From Bacteroidota bacterium (lineage in GTDB: Bacteria; Bacteroidota; Bacteroidia; Chitinophagales; Chitinophagaceae): 64,000 nucleotides of DNA. Positions 50,937-59,649 of this stretch are shown piece by piece. The stretch spans positions 45,677-109,676 of the forward strand of contig JAKQKY010000057.1 in the NCBI GenBank assembly GCA_029560415.1, written 5' to 3'. The notes beneath the pieces were generated by a model that worked only from the letters and a program-made list of their open reading frames with translations, did not search any database and was not told where the DNA came from. The position numbers were made by a program, and so were the translations under genes. The first letter of the stretch is position 1. Every line of letters begins with the position of its first letter.

Positions 50937-51568
50937 ATGATCAGGTTGCTATTGTATGAAGACAATCCCCAGCTAAGAGAAGGGCTTACCATGCTCATCA
51001 GCGGATCTGAAGGTTTTGAAGTGTTGGCAGCTTTTAAGAATTGCGACAATGTGCAGGCAGAAGTGGAAGCTTTTAGTCCTGATGTGATACTGATGGATAT
51101 TGATATGCCGGGTGTGAACGGCCTTGAAGGGCTTAAAAGAATCCGGGAGATCAATAATGCCGTGAAGATACTCATGCTTACTGTTTTGATGATAACAGAA
51201 ATATTTTCCAGGCCATCAGCAATGGAGCGAATGGATACATCTTAAAGAAAACAGCTCCCGCCAAATTACTGGAATACATTGCTGAAGCACAGACCGGCGG
51301 TGCTCCCATGACAGCTTCGGTAGCAACACAGGTGCTTAAAATGTTTTCTTCCATGAACAATGAGAAAGGGGAAGATTATAACCTTTCGGAAAGAGAGAAG
51401 CAGGTACTTCAGTTCCTGGTAGAAGGATACAGTTATAAAATGATCGCCGGCGAAATGTTTATAGCCATTGATACGGTGAGAAGCCATATAAAGAAAATCT
51501 ACGAAAAACTACACGTCAACAGCAAAAGTGAAGCGGTTGCCAAGGCTTTTAAAGACAAGATCGTTTAA
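50937..51568 (+). pseudogene. NarL/LuxR-type response regulator, frameshifted
   Basis: Two reading frames together make one complete regulator of about 210 residues. The first half (from 50937) has the receiver domain with EDN near residue 8, phospho-acceptor Asp in VILMDIDMPGVNG, and then runs out of frame at TVLMITE. Adding one T to the run TTTT at 51184-51187 restores TVFDDNRNIFQ, NGANGYILKKT and leads into the LuxR helix-turn-helix (NLSEREKQVLQFLVEGYSYK, FIAIDTVRSHIKKIYEKLHV). The cause may be a real one-base deletion, a slippage-prone tract, or a sequencing error. The partner kinase is upstream at 46.7 kb. Confidence 0.9.
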
Positions 51569-51785
51569 TGCGTGTCTTGTTATAACTGCGTTTAATTATT
51601 TACGTTAGTTGCTGCCTTTTTTATTTATTTTTCTTTCATTATTTCCGGAATATTTCAATTGGGCGACCTAAAAACCGCTGCTGTGGCTAATTGGCCACTC
51701 ATCATAGATACATATTTGTGTGATTGTCTCCACTGCATCTGAAGCGCATCTTTGCTTTTTATTTATTCACCTAAAAAAGTAAAGT
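51569..51785. other. Intergenic region with candidate promoter
   Basis: The 217 bp before the lipoprotein gene hold no gene. TTG at 51724-51726 and CATCTTTG at 51747-51754 (one base off TAnnTTTG) are 20 bp apart and would start transcription about 30 bp before the ATG. Confidence 0.35.
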
Positions 51786-52565
51786 ATGAAAAAACAATCG
51801 AAATCATTTCTTATGATGTTACTGGGTTTGGCGCTGGCCATTACCGCCTGTAAGAAAGATGACCCTACTCCGGTTAGCCAGGATCCACAACAGTTAAGGT
51901 TGACAAAACTGTCGAATAATTTCCAGTCAACTGAATTAAAGTACAACCCCAATGGAAGCATGCAAACCGTTACCATGAAAGATCAAGGCGGTACGCCGAT
52001 CTTGACTTATGTTTTCAATTATACGGGTGACAAGATCAGTACAGTACAATCCGGCGCTTTTAAATACAAGTATACATACACCGGGACCTTGGTGACTAAT
52101 GTTGAAATGTACAATGCGTTACAGGATCGTGTACGCATGTGGGAATACCGTTATACCGGTAATCGCCTGATGTTGATCACTGAACATAGTAAAGGACAAC
52201 CCGGCGAACAAAAGCCTTATTCCAGGACTGCTTACACGTATAATGCAGCTGGAAATATCACGAGGGTAGTTGTACATGATTACATTAATAATACCTGGGT
52301 GTATACAGGTGAAAATATTCTTTCGGCATATGACGATAAGCCCAATACGAGTTGGCCACTTGAAATTTATCCTTATGTGCCCTTACCCGAAACGAACAAG
52401 AATAACCCGGGTAAAGTGGAACTGACCGATGAATTGGCCAACGTAGTACAAACAACCCTTCATACATATACTTATGATGCCAAGGGCAGGCCGCTGACCC
52501 GCAAAACAACAATCAAAACACCGGGTATGCCCGATGATATCATTGATACACAATATGCTTATTGA
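51786..52565 (+). CDS. Lipoprotein with YD-like beta strand repeats
   Basis: 259 residues. The signal peptide has the lipobox LAITACKKDD near residue 22, so the mature protein is anchored by a lipid; Lys/Asp after the Cys is typical in Bacteroidota. The rest is made of short beta strands with Tyr and Asn (LKYNPNGSMQTVTM, FKYKYTYTGTLVTN, RTAYTYNAAGNITRVV, HTYTYDAKGRPLTR) that resemble RHS/YD-type or DUF4595-like repeats. The protein is probably exported to the outer membrane or cell surface. Function unknown. It ends at a strong terminator, so it seems monocistronic. Confidence 0.8.
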   Translation: MKKQSKSFLMMLLGLALAITACKKDDPTPVSQDPQQLRLTKLSNNFQSTELKYNPNGSMQTVTMKDQGGTPILTYVFNYTGDKISTVQSGAFKYKYTYTGTLVTNVEMYNALQDRVRMWEYRYTGNRLMLITEHSKGQPGEQKPYSRTAYTYNAAGNITRVVVHDYINNTWVYTGENILSAYDDKPNTSWPLEIYPYVPLPETNKNNPGKVELTDELANVVQTTLHTYTYDAKGRPLTRKTTIKTPGMPDDIIDTQYAY

Positions 52566-52583
52566 TCCCCTACGCCATGAAAC

Positions 52584-52612
52584 AATGGGCCTTTCGGGGC
52601 CCATTTTCTTTT
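52584..52612 (+). terminator. Rho-independent terminator
   Basis: AATGGGCC pairs with GGCCCATT (8 bp, loop TTTCGG), followed by TTCTTTTTT. It lies 19 bp after the lipoprotein stop. Confidence 0.88.
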
Positions 52613-52700
52613 TTATACATTGGATATTTCAAAAAATTCACCCATTTATGTGATTGCAGGCATCCTGGTTATAGGCTACTTTTAACCTTTAATCATCGAT

Positions 52701-52886
52701 ATGAAGAAAATAGCCATCCTTTTTTTATTGAGCATTTGGGGCTTTACCGGCGATTCCGGTACAGTAGTTTGCAGCACTTCATTAGGTTCTATCGGTAACC
52801 GGGTAGAAAAAAAAGTACAAACCATACAACGACCAGCGGCCATCGAAGGAGAACAATGGGTTTTGGAAACCCGTTTCAAAATGTGA
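52701..52886 (+). CDS. Small hypothetical protein with possible signal peptide
   Basis: 61 residues. The N-terminus MKKIAILFLLSIWGFTG is hydrophobic after two lysines, as in a signal peptide or membrane anchor. The rest is short and polar. The ATG follows an AT-rich leader (CTTTAATCATCGAT). I recognise no family and the length is small, so it could be a chance frame. It is followed by about 590 bp without a recognised gene. Confidence 0.4.
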   Translation: MKKIAILFLLSIWGFTGDSGTVVCSTSLGSIGNRVEKKVQTIQRPAAIEGEQWVLETRFKM

Positions 52887-53473
52887 TGCTTTTGCAGGCC
52901 CTCATTATAACTGTATTTTTCAGAATTACGAATCTATACATCTCCATTCTTCCAGCGTTTTAATTTGTAACGTATATTTCCTCCTTGCATTCATCAGCAT
53001 TTGGTACCATCTCAAAGAAATTCGCAATAATTATTTCCCATACTATTTTTCTGCTTTTCCCATGTAAAGAAAACTGAATCTGCATTTCGTTATTTTCTTT
53101 CTATTTATTGTCATCCATAATTTATTGCATCCTGAAGACCGGTGAAATCTGAATTATACGAAACCCCGTTTTTATTATACCAACCCAGTTTAGCGGGATG
53201 AATATCTTTTTTTAATAAAGGCTCCATCAAAAAAATCCTTGCGTGGCTGTTTGATAGAAAAGTTAGGCTGTTTCCTATAAATGATCCCATCGTCGCATTA
53301 CAGCAAGCTAATTTTGAATTCAGAAAGCAAAGAAATAAGAATAATAATTTCTTACTGCTGCCCAGGTTATGTTGATGGTTTGTATGATAGGCTCCGGAGG
53401 TTTTCATGCTTTGATCGACATCACAGGGAAATTAAACATCAAAACAAATTAATGACATTTTAAAAAATCAAAA
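52887..53473. other. Intergenic region, no clear gene
   Basis: No gene is convincing in this 587-bp region. On the minus strand, a frame ending at 53111 contains KLGWYNKNGVSYNSDFTGLQ, which looks protein-like but is short and has no start context. This may be a decayed fragment. Base composition is AT-rich. Confidence 0.4.
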
Positions 53474-54106
53474 ATGAAAAAAGTTATCATGACGGCGATG
53501 GTTTGTATCGCTATTAGTACAGCAACTCAGGCACAATTTAAAGTAGGTATTTTGGCTGGAGGAAATCTTTCCACTCAAAAAAGAAACGATCTGTCAACGA
53601 GTTCATTATTTACCAAACATGCCTACCGGGGGTTTCATGCCGGCCTGGTGGCAGAGGTTCCTTTAACCAAAAATCTTTATATACAACCTCAACTGTTGTA
53701 TGCAAAGAAAGGGGTGAATTTTAAAGATCAACCTGCTGGTATGGACCGCAAATTAACCCTGAATACAATTGAAATGCCTATCGTTCTGTTGCATAAAACA
53801 GAGGTTCCTTTTGGTAAGATCATTGCCGGAGCCGGCCCAGTGATCAGTTATGGATTCAACGGAAAGTTAAACGAATCGGGGAATATTCAAAAGATCTATG
53901 ATGAAGGAACAAAGCAATGGAGGCGATGGGATTTAGGCGCAATGGTTAAGGCGGGTGTAGAATTTAACAATGGTCTTACTCTGACGGCCAATTATCAAAA
54001 GGGTTACAAAGATCTGAACAAGTCAACATCATCCGTTAAGAGCAGGGCATTCACTGTATCAGTTGGATACCTGATCGATTGGAAAAAGCTAACCAACAGG
54101 GGATAG
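53474..54106 (+). CDS. PorT-like outer-membrane beta-barrel protein
   Basis: 210 residues with a signal peptide ending at ATQAQ. The pattern FKVGILAGGNLSTQK, GFHAGLVAEVPLTKNLYIQP, QLLYAKKGVNF, LNTIEMPIVLLHK and IIAGAGPVISYG is that of the outer-membrane protein beta-barrel domain 2 (PorT-like). The final strand FTVSVGYLIDWKKL is near the C-terminus rather than at the very end. The role is unknown. It is followed 78 bp later by another envelope protein gene, with a weak hairpin between them. Confidence 0.83.
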   Translation: MKKVIMTAMVCIAISTATQAQFKVGILAGGNLSTQKRNDLSTSSLFTKHAYRGFHAGLVAEVPLTKNLYIQPQLLYAKKGVNFKDQPAGMDRKLTLNTIEMPIVLLHKTEVPFGKIIAGAGPVISYGFNGKLNESGNIQKIYDEGTKQWRRWDLGAMVKAGVEFNNGLTLTANYQKGYKDLNKSTSSVKSRAFTVSVGYLIDWKKLTNRG

Positions 54107-54128
54107 GACTATTTGTTTTGTGTGGTAT

Positions 54129-54160
54129 AGCGGTACATGTTTATCGTGTGCCGCTTTCTA
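54129..54160 (+). terminator. Weak hairpin between two envelope genes
   Basis: AGCGGTACA pairs with TGTGCCGCT (one G-T pair, 9-nt loop), followed by TTCTAAAA. The short T tract makes it a partial terminator or attenuator at best. Confidence 0.45.
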
Positions 54161-54184
54161 AAAGTTAACTATTAAAAAAATAAA

Positions 54185-54799
54185 ATGAAAAAAATTATAT
54201 TTATCGCATTATGCCTGGTCAGTGTACAGGGTTTTGCACAACACGAAAAAAAAGCAGTGCATACTGCCAATGGTTATTATGGAGGAATTACAACAACGTT
54301 CTCCTCATTCAATAAACAAAATGCCTGGATGTTGGGAGGGCAGGCAGGGTGGCTGATTAACCATAAGCTTATGCTTGGACTGGCGGGATACGCTACCATA
54401 ACCAGGCACCCCGGGTTTGGGGTCAATACGGCAACGAATAGTCGCAATCAATTAAGAATGGGTTATGGTGGATTGATGGTGGAGTATATTTTCGGCGGTG
54501 ACCGGGATCAGACATTTTATATCACGGCTAATACCTTTGTTGGGGCTGGAACTGTATCCAATGGTTATAAAAAAACCTATGAACATGGCGATAATGGAGA
54601 ACAATGGCGCAAAGTTGGCAAATCGGGTTTCTTTATTGTTCAACCCGGCATTGCCGTGGAAGCAAGATTAACCGATTGGTATCGCATATCATTGGGTGGC
54701 GGTTATCGTTATATCAGTGGGGCAAAACTCGATGGAATCACTAATAAGACCATGAGTGCACCAACAGCCAGTCTTACCATGAAGTTCGGGTTGTTTTAA
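54185..54799 (+). CDS. Exported protein, probable outer-membrane barrel
   Basis: 204 residues. The signal peptide (MKKIIFIALCLVSVQGFAQ) is followed by strand-like segments (GYYGGITTTFSSFNKQNAWM, KLMLGLAGYATITRHPG, MGYGGLMVEYIFGGD, QTFYITANTFVGAGTVSNGY, FFIVQPGIAVEARLTDWYRI, ISLGGGYRYISGA). The final ASLTMKFGLF ends in Phe, as expected for a barrel. I recognise no specific family. It shares a strand and perhaps a transcript with the PorT-like gene upstream and ends at a strong terminator. Confidence 0.78.
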   Translation: MKKIIFIALCLVSVQGFAQHEKKAVHTANGYYGGITTTFSSFNKQNAWMLGGQAGWLINHKLMLGLAGYATITRHPGFGVNTATNSRNQLRMGYGGLMVEYIFGGDRDQTFYITANTFVGAGTVSNGYKKTYEHGDNGEQWRKVGKSGFFIVQPGIAVEARLTDWYRISLGGGYRYISGAKLDGITNKTMSAPTASLTMKFGLF

Positions 54800-54817
54800 A
54801 TATGTTTACGTATATCT

Positions 54818-54855
54818 ATGGATGACTGTCTGTAAGATGGTCATCCATTTTATTT
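54818..54855. terminator. Rho-independent terminator
   Basis: ATGGATGAC pairs perfectly with GTCATCCAT (9 bp, 13-nt loop), followed by TTTATTT. It separates the envelope gene from the convergent hemJ and may act in both directions. Confidence 0.8.
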
Positions 54856-54879
54856 AGCCATTCCCGTTTAATGAATTGA

Positions 54880-55407
54880 TTAGTTTTTTTTCCGTAACAT
54901 TTTATAGATCCGGATGGCGCTCATTAATAAGATGATCAGCAGCACCAATCCAGTTAATCCCCAGACAATGCTCATTCCTTGTTTTACCGAGGCCATCATC
55001 ACAATGGCTACCAGGAAAATAGTTGCCACCTCGTTCCATAAACGCAATTGCTGTGAACTGAATCTAAATAAACCTTTGGCCTGTTCCTGGTAAAGCCGGT
55101 GAAGACTAAAGTGATAGGCATACAAACCACATACAAAGGCAAGTTTGATCCAAAGCCATGGTTGCATGCTGCCATATAAATAGGCCATCCATCCTCCAAA
55201 AATAATGGTGAGTATAGCAGATGGCCAGGTAATGCCCAGCCAAAGCCTTTTGATCATGATTGAAAACTGGTTGTGTAAGATGCTTTTTTCAGGCTCCTGC
55301 TTTTCTGAAGCTTCAGTATTATAGATAAAGAGCCGCGGAATATAAAACATACCGGCAAACCAGGTAACAATGAAAATAATATGGATCGCTTTTATATATT
55401 GATACAT
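54880..55407 (-). CDS. hemJ: Protoporphyrinogen oxidase HemJ
   Basis: Oxidises protoporphyrinogen IX to protoporphyrin IX, the second last step of haem synthesis, in the inner membrane. 175 residues with four to five helices: KAIHIIFIVTWFAGMFYIPR, GITWPSAILTIIFGGWMAY, WIKLAFVCGLYAYHFSLH, EVATIFLVAIVMMASV and LTGLVLLIILLMSAI. The conserved His9 and the Lys in WLWIKLAF match the essential residues described for the cyanobacterial enzyme. It belongs to the HemJ/CopD-like fold. No HemG or HemY is present in the window, and its place next to hemH supports this assignment. Confidence 0.9.
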   Translation of the reverse strand: MYQYIKAIHIIFIVTWFAGMFYIPRLFIYNTEASEKQEPEKSILHNQFSIMIKRLWLGITWPSAILTIIFGGWMAYLYGSMQPWLWIKLAFVCGLYAYHFSLHRLYQEQAKGLFRFSSQQLRLWNEVATIFLVAIVMMASVKQGMSIVWGLTGLVLLIILLMSAIRIYKMLRKKN

Positions 55408-55500
55408 GGCATGAAGCGAATGTGATTATAGCAGCTATACATTACGAATTGTTTGGCCAGATTGTAAATTAATGTAAATCATATAATAAGTATTATTCAA

Positions 55501-56511
55501 TCAAGCCCTTTCAATCAATCCCTTCAATGCTTTTACCCATAAAGGATGTGTATTGAGGCAAGGAATCATGGTATAGGTTTCACCACCTGCTTCAATGAAC
55601 GTTTCTTTTCCCCTTTCGGCGATCTCTTCTAATGTTTCGAGGCAATCGCTTACAAAGGCCGGACAAAGGATAAGTAATTTTTTGATTCCTTCTCCAGGCA
55701 TCTGTTCAAGGCGAATGTCTGTAAATGGTTCCAGCCAGCCTTTTCCTAGTCTGGATTGAAACGAAATACTGAATTTGTTTTCTGGAATGCCCAGTTTTGC
55801 TGTTACGAGCTTTGTTGTAGTGAAACATTGATGACGGTAGCAAAATGCATGTGCCGGGGAAGGAACATTGCAACAATCGGCTGTTTTAAGACAATGGCAT
55901 CCCGTAACATCACTTTTGCGGATATGCCTTCCCGGTACACCATGGTAACTGAACAGGATGTGATCGTAGTCGGCTAGTAAATAGGGCCGCATGTTTTCTG
56001 CAAGGGCTTCTATATAGGCCGTATCATTATAATATGGATCAACAATACTGAGTTTAAAATCGTATTTATTTTTTTTATAGATTTCCTTTACCTGTTCTAC
56101 TGCCGTTTCAAATGAACTCATGGCATAATGAGGATACAGGGGTACCGCAACAACTTCTTGCAGCCCGGGTTCTCTTTTCAATAATTTGTCAAATGCAGAT
56201 TGTGGATCCGGGTTGCCATAGCGCATGGCAATCTCTACTGGTTCACTTACCTGTAGTTGCAATGCTTCTTGTAATTGCCTGGTGAGATCTACGAGTGGAG
56301 AACCTTTATCAGTCCAGATAGTCTTATATGCTTCAGCAGATTTTGGCGCACGAAACGGAACAATGATGCCCCTCACCAAAAGCAACCTGGCCAGGTAGGG
56401 AATATCAATCACCCTTCCATCCATTAAAAATTCATTCAGGTACTTTCTTACATCCTTCACCGAAGTACTATCCGGTGATCCCAGGTTCATTAACATGATT
56501 CCTCTTTTCAT
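55501..56511 (-). CDS. hemH: Ferrochelatase
   Basis: Inserts Fe2+ into protoporphyrin IX. 336 residues from the ATG at 56511 (MKRGIMLMNLGSPDS). An upstream ATG at 56526 would add five residues, but a TACATTTG box at 56544-56537 puts the transcript start near 56532, so the shorter form is preferred. The catalytic region is FSYHGVPGRHIRKSD, followed by CHCLKTADCCNVP and HAFCYRHQC: six cysteines in about 25 residues. In some bacterial ferrochelatases internal cysteines bind a [2Fe-2S] cluster, which is possible here. LCPAFVSDCLETLEEI and CLNTHPLW match the C-terminal domain. It lies 93 bp from hemJ on the same strand and is divergent from hemA. Confidence 0.95.
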   Translation of the reverse strand: MKRGIMLMNLGSPDSTSVKDVRKYLNEFLMDGRVIDIPYLARLLLVRGIIVPFRAPKSAEAYKTIWTDKGSPLVDLTRQLQEALQLQVSEPVEIAMRYGNPDPQSAFDKLLKREPGLQEVVAVPLYPHYAMSSFETAVEQVKEIYKKNKYDFKLSIVDPYYNDTAYIEALAENMRPYLLADYDHILFSYHGVPGRHIRKSDVTGCHCLKTADCCNVPSPAHAFCYRHQCFTTTKLVTAKLGIPENKFSISFQSRLGKGWLEPFTDIRLEQMPGEGIKKLLILCPAFVSDCLETLEEIAERGKETFIEAGGETYTMIPCLNTHPLWVKALKGLIERA

Positions 56512-56536
56512 GCAGGTAGTTTTCATTTTCAATCAG

Positions 56537-56544
56537 CAAATGTA
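56537..56544 (-). promoter_or_regulatory. -7 box of hemH
   Basis: TACATTTG on the minus strand is an exact TAnnTTTG match. It has no clear -33 partner. It ends 25 bp before the preferred ATG and argues against starts further upstream. Confidence 0.45.
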
Positions 56545-56680
56545 ATAACAGATGAGGCTGTTCCATCATTTGTTTGTAAGAATTTGGTCAAAACCCTTGT
56601 GGATAGGCCATTTCTGCGTTCTATCAGTTTTTATTATGACAATGATCAGATGCAGAAATGACAATGCAATGACACAGAAA

Positions 56681-56712
56681 TTAGCATACAGAACATGTGG
56701 AAGTTAATTTTG
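56681..56712 (+). promoter_or_regulatory. Promoter of the hemACDEFBL operon
   Basis: TAATTTTG at 56705-56712 is an exact -7 match. TTAG at 56681-56684, 20 bp upstream, is a partial -33 element. The box ends 30 bp before the hemA ATG. Confidence 0.5.
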
Positions 56713-56742
56713 CAATAGAAAAAAAACGAATCAAATTTTATA

Positions 56743-57972
56743 ATGCTCCGCCACAAACCCATAGATTTATCCAGCTTTTTCGTTGTTGGTGTTAACTATC
56801 GCAAAACAGATGCTGCTGTTCGGGGGCGTTTTGCCATCAACCAGGATCAATATGCTACGGTCATTACCCTGGCTCCTGTATTTGATGTTACAGAATTTTT
56901 TATCTTATCTACCTGCAATCGTACCGAAATATATGGGTTCGCCGAAAATGCAGCGGCACTGGGAAAGTTACTTTGTTCCCAGACAGAAGGTTCTTATGAA
57001 GATTTTTCTGAATTGGCTTATGCAAAATCGGGCAGGGAAGCAATCACACATTTATTCAATGTAGCCGCAGGGCTTGATTCACAAATACTCGGCGATTATG
57101 AAATTGTGGGACAGATCAAAGTAGCTTTTAAATTTTCCAAAGACCGGAACTGCGTCGGCGCTTACCTTGAAAGGATGCTGAATGAAGTGTTACAGGCGTC
57201 TAAGAGTGTTCGCACCAACACAGGGCTCAGTGATGGCACCGTTTCGGTTTCCTTTGCGGCCGTACAATATATCCGTCAGCATTTCCCAGGCAATGATCAA
57301 AAGCGTGTGTTGTTGATCGGTACTGGTAAGATCGGTTCAAACACCTGCAAAAACTTAGTTGATTACCTTCCGGGTGCATCGGTAACCCTTATCAACCGCA
57401 CGGTTGATAAGGCAATTGCTTTGGCAGCAGAATTTAATCTCTCTTATGATGTTACCGAAAATCTGCAGGCTTGCATCAATGAAGCCGATGTGATTTTAGT
57501 GGCTACCAATGCAACTGAAGCGATCATTTGCAAACAGCACCTGGCCAATGGTGCTGAAAAACTCATCATCGACCTCAGTATTCCTTATAATGTAAGTGAT
57601 GATGTAATCGGCATGAAACAGGTAACGCTGGTTAATGTAGATGAGCTGAGTAAGATCAAAGATGAAACCCTTTTAAAAAGAGCTGCGGAAATACCCAAAG
57701 TAAACTCGATCATTGAGGAGCATATCAACTCATTTATAGAATGGCATGATATGCGCAGCAATGTACCAGCATTGAAGACCTTAAAAGAAACCCTTCATAA
57801 TATTAAAGGCAACCGCATGACCCTGTTGGGCAGCGTAGTTCCCGAAGATCCGATGGCCGATAAGATCCAGAAACTTATCAGCAACATGGCCCTGAAAATG
57901 CGCACCAATAAGCAAAGAGGCTGTATCTTCATAGAAACGATCAATGACTTTATTTCACCCTCCAGCAATTAA
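56743..57972 (+). CDS. hemA: Glutamyl-tRNA reductase
   Basis: Reduces glutamyl-tRNA(Glu) to glutamate-1-semialdehyde with NADPH, the first committed step of C5 tetrapyrrole synthesis. 409 residues. The catalytic Cys lies in LSTCNRTEIYGF near residue 50. VAAGLDSQILGDYEIVGQIK follows. The NADPH motif GTGKIGSNT lies near 193, and a C-terminal dimerisation region (about 305-409) is present. It is the first gene of a plus-strand operon, hemC following 3 bp after its stop. Use of HemA with HemL shows the C5 rather than the Shemin pathway. HemA is usually the regulated step, and a divergent promoter region with hemH lies upstream. Confidence 0.97.
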   Translation: MLRHKPIDLSSFFVVGVNYRKTDAAVRGRFAINQDQYATVITLAPVFDVTEFFILSTCNRTEIYGFAENAAALGKLLCSQTEGSYEDFSELAYAKSGREAITHLFNVAAGLDSQILGDYEIVGQIKVAFKFSKDRNCVGAYLERMLNEVLQASKSVRTNTGLSDGTVSVSFAAVQYIRQHFPGNDQKRVLLIGTGKIGSNTCKNLVDYLPGASVTLINRTVDKAIALAAEFNLSYDVTENLQACINEADVILVATNATEAIICKQHLANGAEKLIIDLSIPYNVSDDVIGMKQVTLVNVDELSKIKDETLLKRAAEIPKVNSIIEEHINSFIEWHDMRSNVPALKTLKETLHNIKGNRMTLLGSVVPEDPMADKIQKLISNMALKMRTNKQRGCIFIETINDFISPSSN

Positions 57973-57975
57973 TCA

Positions 57976-58914
57976 ATGAACTCCGTTATCAGGATAGGTA
58001 CCCGGGAAAGTGAACTGGCGGTTTGGCAGGCTACGTTGGTCAAAGATTCACTGGAAAAAAGCGGGTATGAATCTACGTTAGTATATATCAAAAGCGATGG
58101 AGATGTAGATCTTAAAACGCCATTGTATGAAATGGGTGTGCAGGGTATTTTTACCAAAAGTCTTGATATAGCCTTATTGAACGATACCATCGACATGGCT
58201 GTTCATTCCATGAAGGATGTACCTACACAATTACCAACAGGGATCGTACAGGCTGCAGTTTTGAAAAGAGGCAATTATCGTGACCTGTTTGTTTTTAAAA
58301 ATGCCGATCTGTATGATGAAAAGGCCATTCAAACAGCGGGTACTTCATTTGAGCATGCCATTGCTACCAGCAGCATTCGCCGAAAGGCACAATGGTTGAA
58401 TCGATATCCTGGAACTGTAATGGAAAATCTCAGGGGTAATGTGAATTCGAGGATGCGAAAATTAGCGGAAAGTAACTGGACAGGCGCCATTTTTGCAGCT
58501 GCAGGTTTAGAAAGGATCGGGCTCAGGCCAACACATTCGATAGAACTCGATTGGATGTTGCCGGCACCCGCACAGGGAGCCATCATGGTCGTAGGAAGGG
58601 CAAATGAAGAATATGTATTGGGAGCTGCTGCTACTTTGCACGACGAACTAACGGCAACCTGTACACGTATCGAGCGTGATTTCCTGAGAGAATTGATGGG
58701 AGGTTGTTCTACCCCCATCAGTGCATTGGCCATCATTGAAAAGGATATGATTCATTTCAAGGGCAACATACTCAGCGTTGATGGTACACAAAAAGTAAAC
58801 ATAGAAGAACACATACCACTTCAACAAGCTGATGGTGCCGGGAAACAACTGGCCCTTGAGCTGTTACAAAATGGAGGAAAAGCCATTGCAGATTCATTTA
58901 AGCATGCCGGATAA
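57976..58914 (+). CDS. hemC: Porphobilinogen deaminase (hydroxymethylbilane synthase)
   Basis: Polymerises four porphobilinogen units into hydroxymethylbilane. 312 residues. Motifs are IRIGTRESELAVWQATLV at the start, GIFTKSLDIALLNDTIDMAV, HSMKDVPTQLP, ATSSIRRKAQWL, NLRGNVNSRMRKL and LPAPAQGAIMV. The dipyrromethane cofactor attaches to the Cys in LMGGCSTPISA. The gene overlaps hemD by 11 bases, so translation is coupled. The C-terminal domain is of normal length. Confidence 0.97.
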   Translation: MNSVIRIGTRESELAVWQATLVKDSLEKSGYESTLVYIKSDGDVDLKTPLYEMGVQGIFTKSLDIALLNDTIDMAVHSMKDVPTQLPTGIVQAAVLKRGNYRDLFVFKNADLYDEKAIQTAGTSFEHAIATSSIRRKAQWLNRYPGTVMENLRGNVNSRMRKLAESNWTGAIFAAAGLERIGLRPTHSIELDWMLPAPAQGAIMVVGRANEEYVLGAAATLHDELTATCTRIERDFLRELMGGCSTPISALAIIEKDMIHFKGNILSVDGTQKVNIEEHIPLQQADGAGKQLALELLQNGGKAIADSFKHAG

Positions 58915-59605
58915 AATTCACATATTAAGTACCAGGGCATTGGGTGACGATCTTTTGGAACAAGCCGAAGGAGCTGGCATCGCTGTGGATGAAATTCCTT
59001 TTATTGAAACCGAACCGATTGAATCGGTAGAAGTGCAACAGGAAGTTGAATCGGTCTTGTTGCTGGATACTGTGGTGATATTTACCAGCATGAATGCCGT
59101 GGAAGCGGTGGCAGGGTACCTGATCGATGAACAACCTTCATGGCATATTTACTGTATCGGGCATACCACTGAACAGCTGGTGAAAAAGTATTTTCCCTTA
59201 TCAGAACTGGTAGCTACGGCAGATTCTGCTGCAGCGCTGGCTGAAAAGATCATAGAAGACAGCTCAATCACCGAAGTATATTTTTTCTGTGGCAACCAAC
59301 GTAGAGATGAAATTCCAGCTATCTTATCAGCGCATGAGATCCAGGTTAATGAGATCGTCGTTTACCAAACGATTTCGCTCCCCCAGAAAATTAAAGTTTC
59401 TTACAAAGCCATCCTGTTTTTTAGTCCGAGTGCAGTGGATAGCTTTTTTGTAAAGAATACAGCAGAAGAAGGATTGGTTTTTTTTGCCATTGGACAAACC
59501 ACCGCAAATACGATAAGGAAATACACTTCTAATAAAATTATTTTTCCAGATCATCCGGGAAAAGAAAGTCTTTTTGAAAAAATGATCGAGTATTTTGGCG
59601 GTTGA
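58904..59605 (+). CDS. hemD: Uroporphyrinogen-III synthase
   Basis: Closes and inverts ring D of hydroxymethylbilane to uroporphyrinogen III. 233 residues from the ATG at 58904 (MPDKIHILSTRALGDD). An earlier ATG at 58832 lies inside hemC and is not needed. The family is poorly conserved, but the opening KIHILSTRAL, VIFTSMNAVEAVAGYL (first domain), YCIGHTTEQLVKKYF and LFFSPSAVDSFFVKN with FFAIGQTTANTIRK (second domain) fit it. Its place between hemC and hemE makes the call firm. It overlaps hemC by 11 bases. Confidence 0.93.
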   Translation: MPDKIHILSTRALGDDLLEQAEGAGIAVDEIPFIETEPIESVEVQQEVESVLLLDTVVIFTSMNAVEAVAGYLIDEQPSWHIYCIGHTTEQLVKKYFPLSELVATADSAAALAEKIIEDSSITEVYFFCGNQRRDEIPAILSAHEIQVNEIVVYQTISLPQKIKVSYKAILFFSPSAVDSFFVKNTAEEGLVFFAIGQTTANTIRKYTSNKIIFPDHPGKESLFEKMIEYFGG

Positions 59606-59649
59606 TTTTTCATATTATTTATTTTAACGAATACACATCAATACATCGC

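Noticed and set aside
53111..53407. Minus-strand frame with a protein-like stretch before the PorT-like gene
   Set aside because: Only about 40 residues look protein-like, with no start context or family. It is mentioned in the region note but not called a gene.
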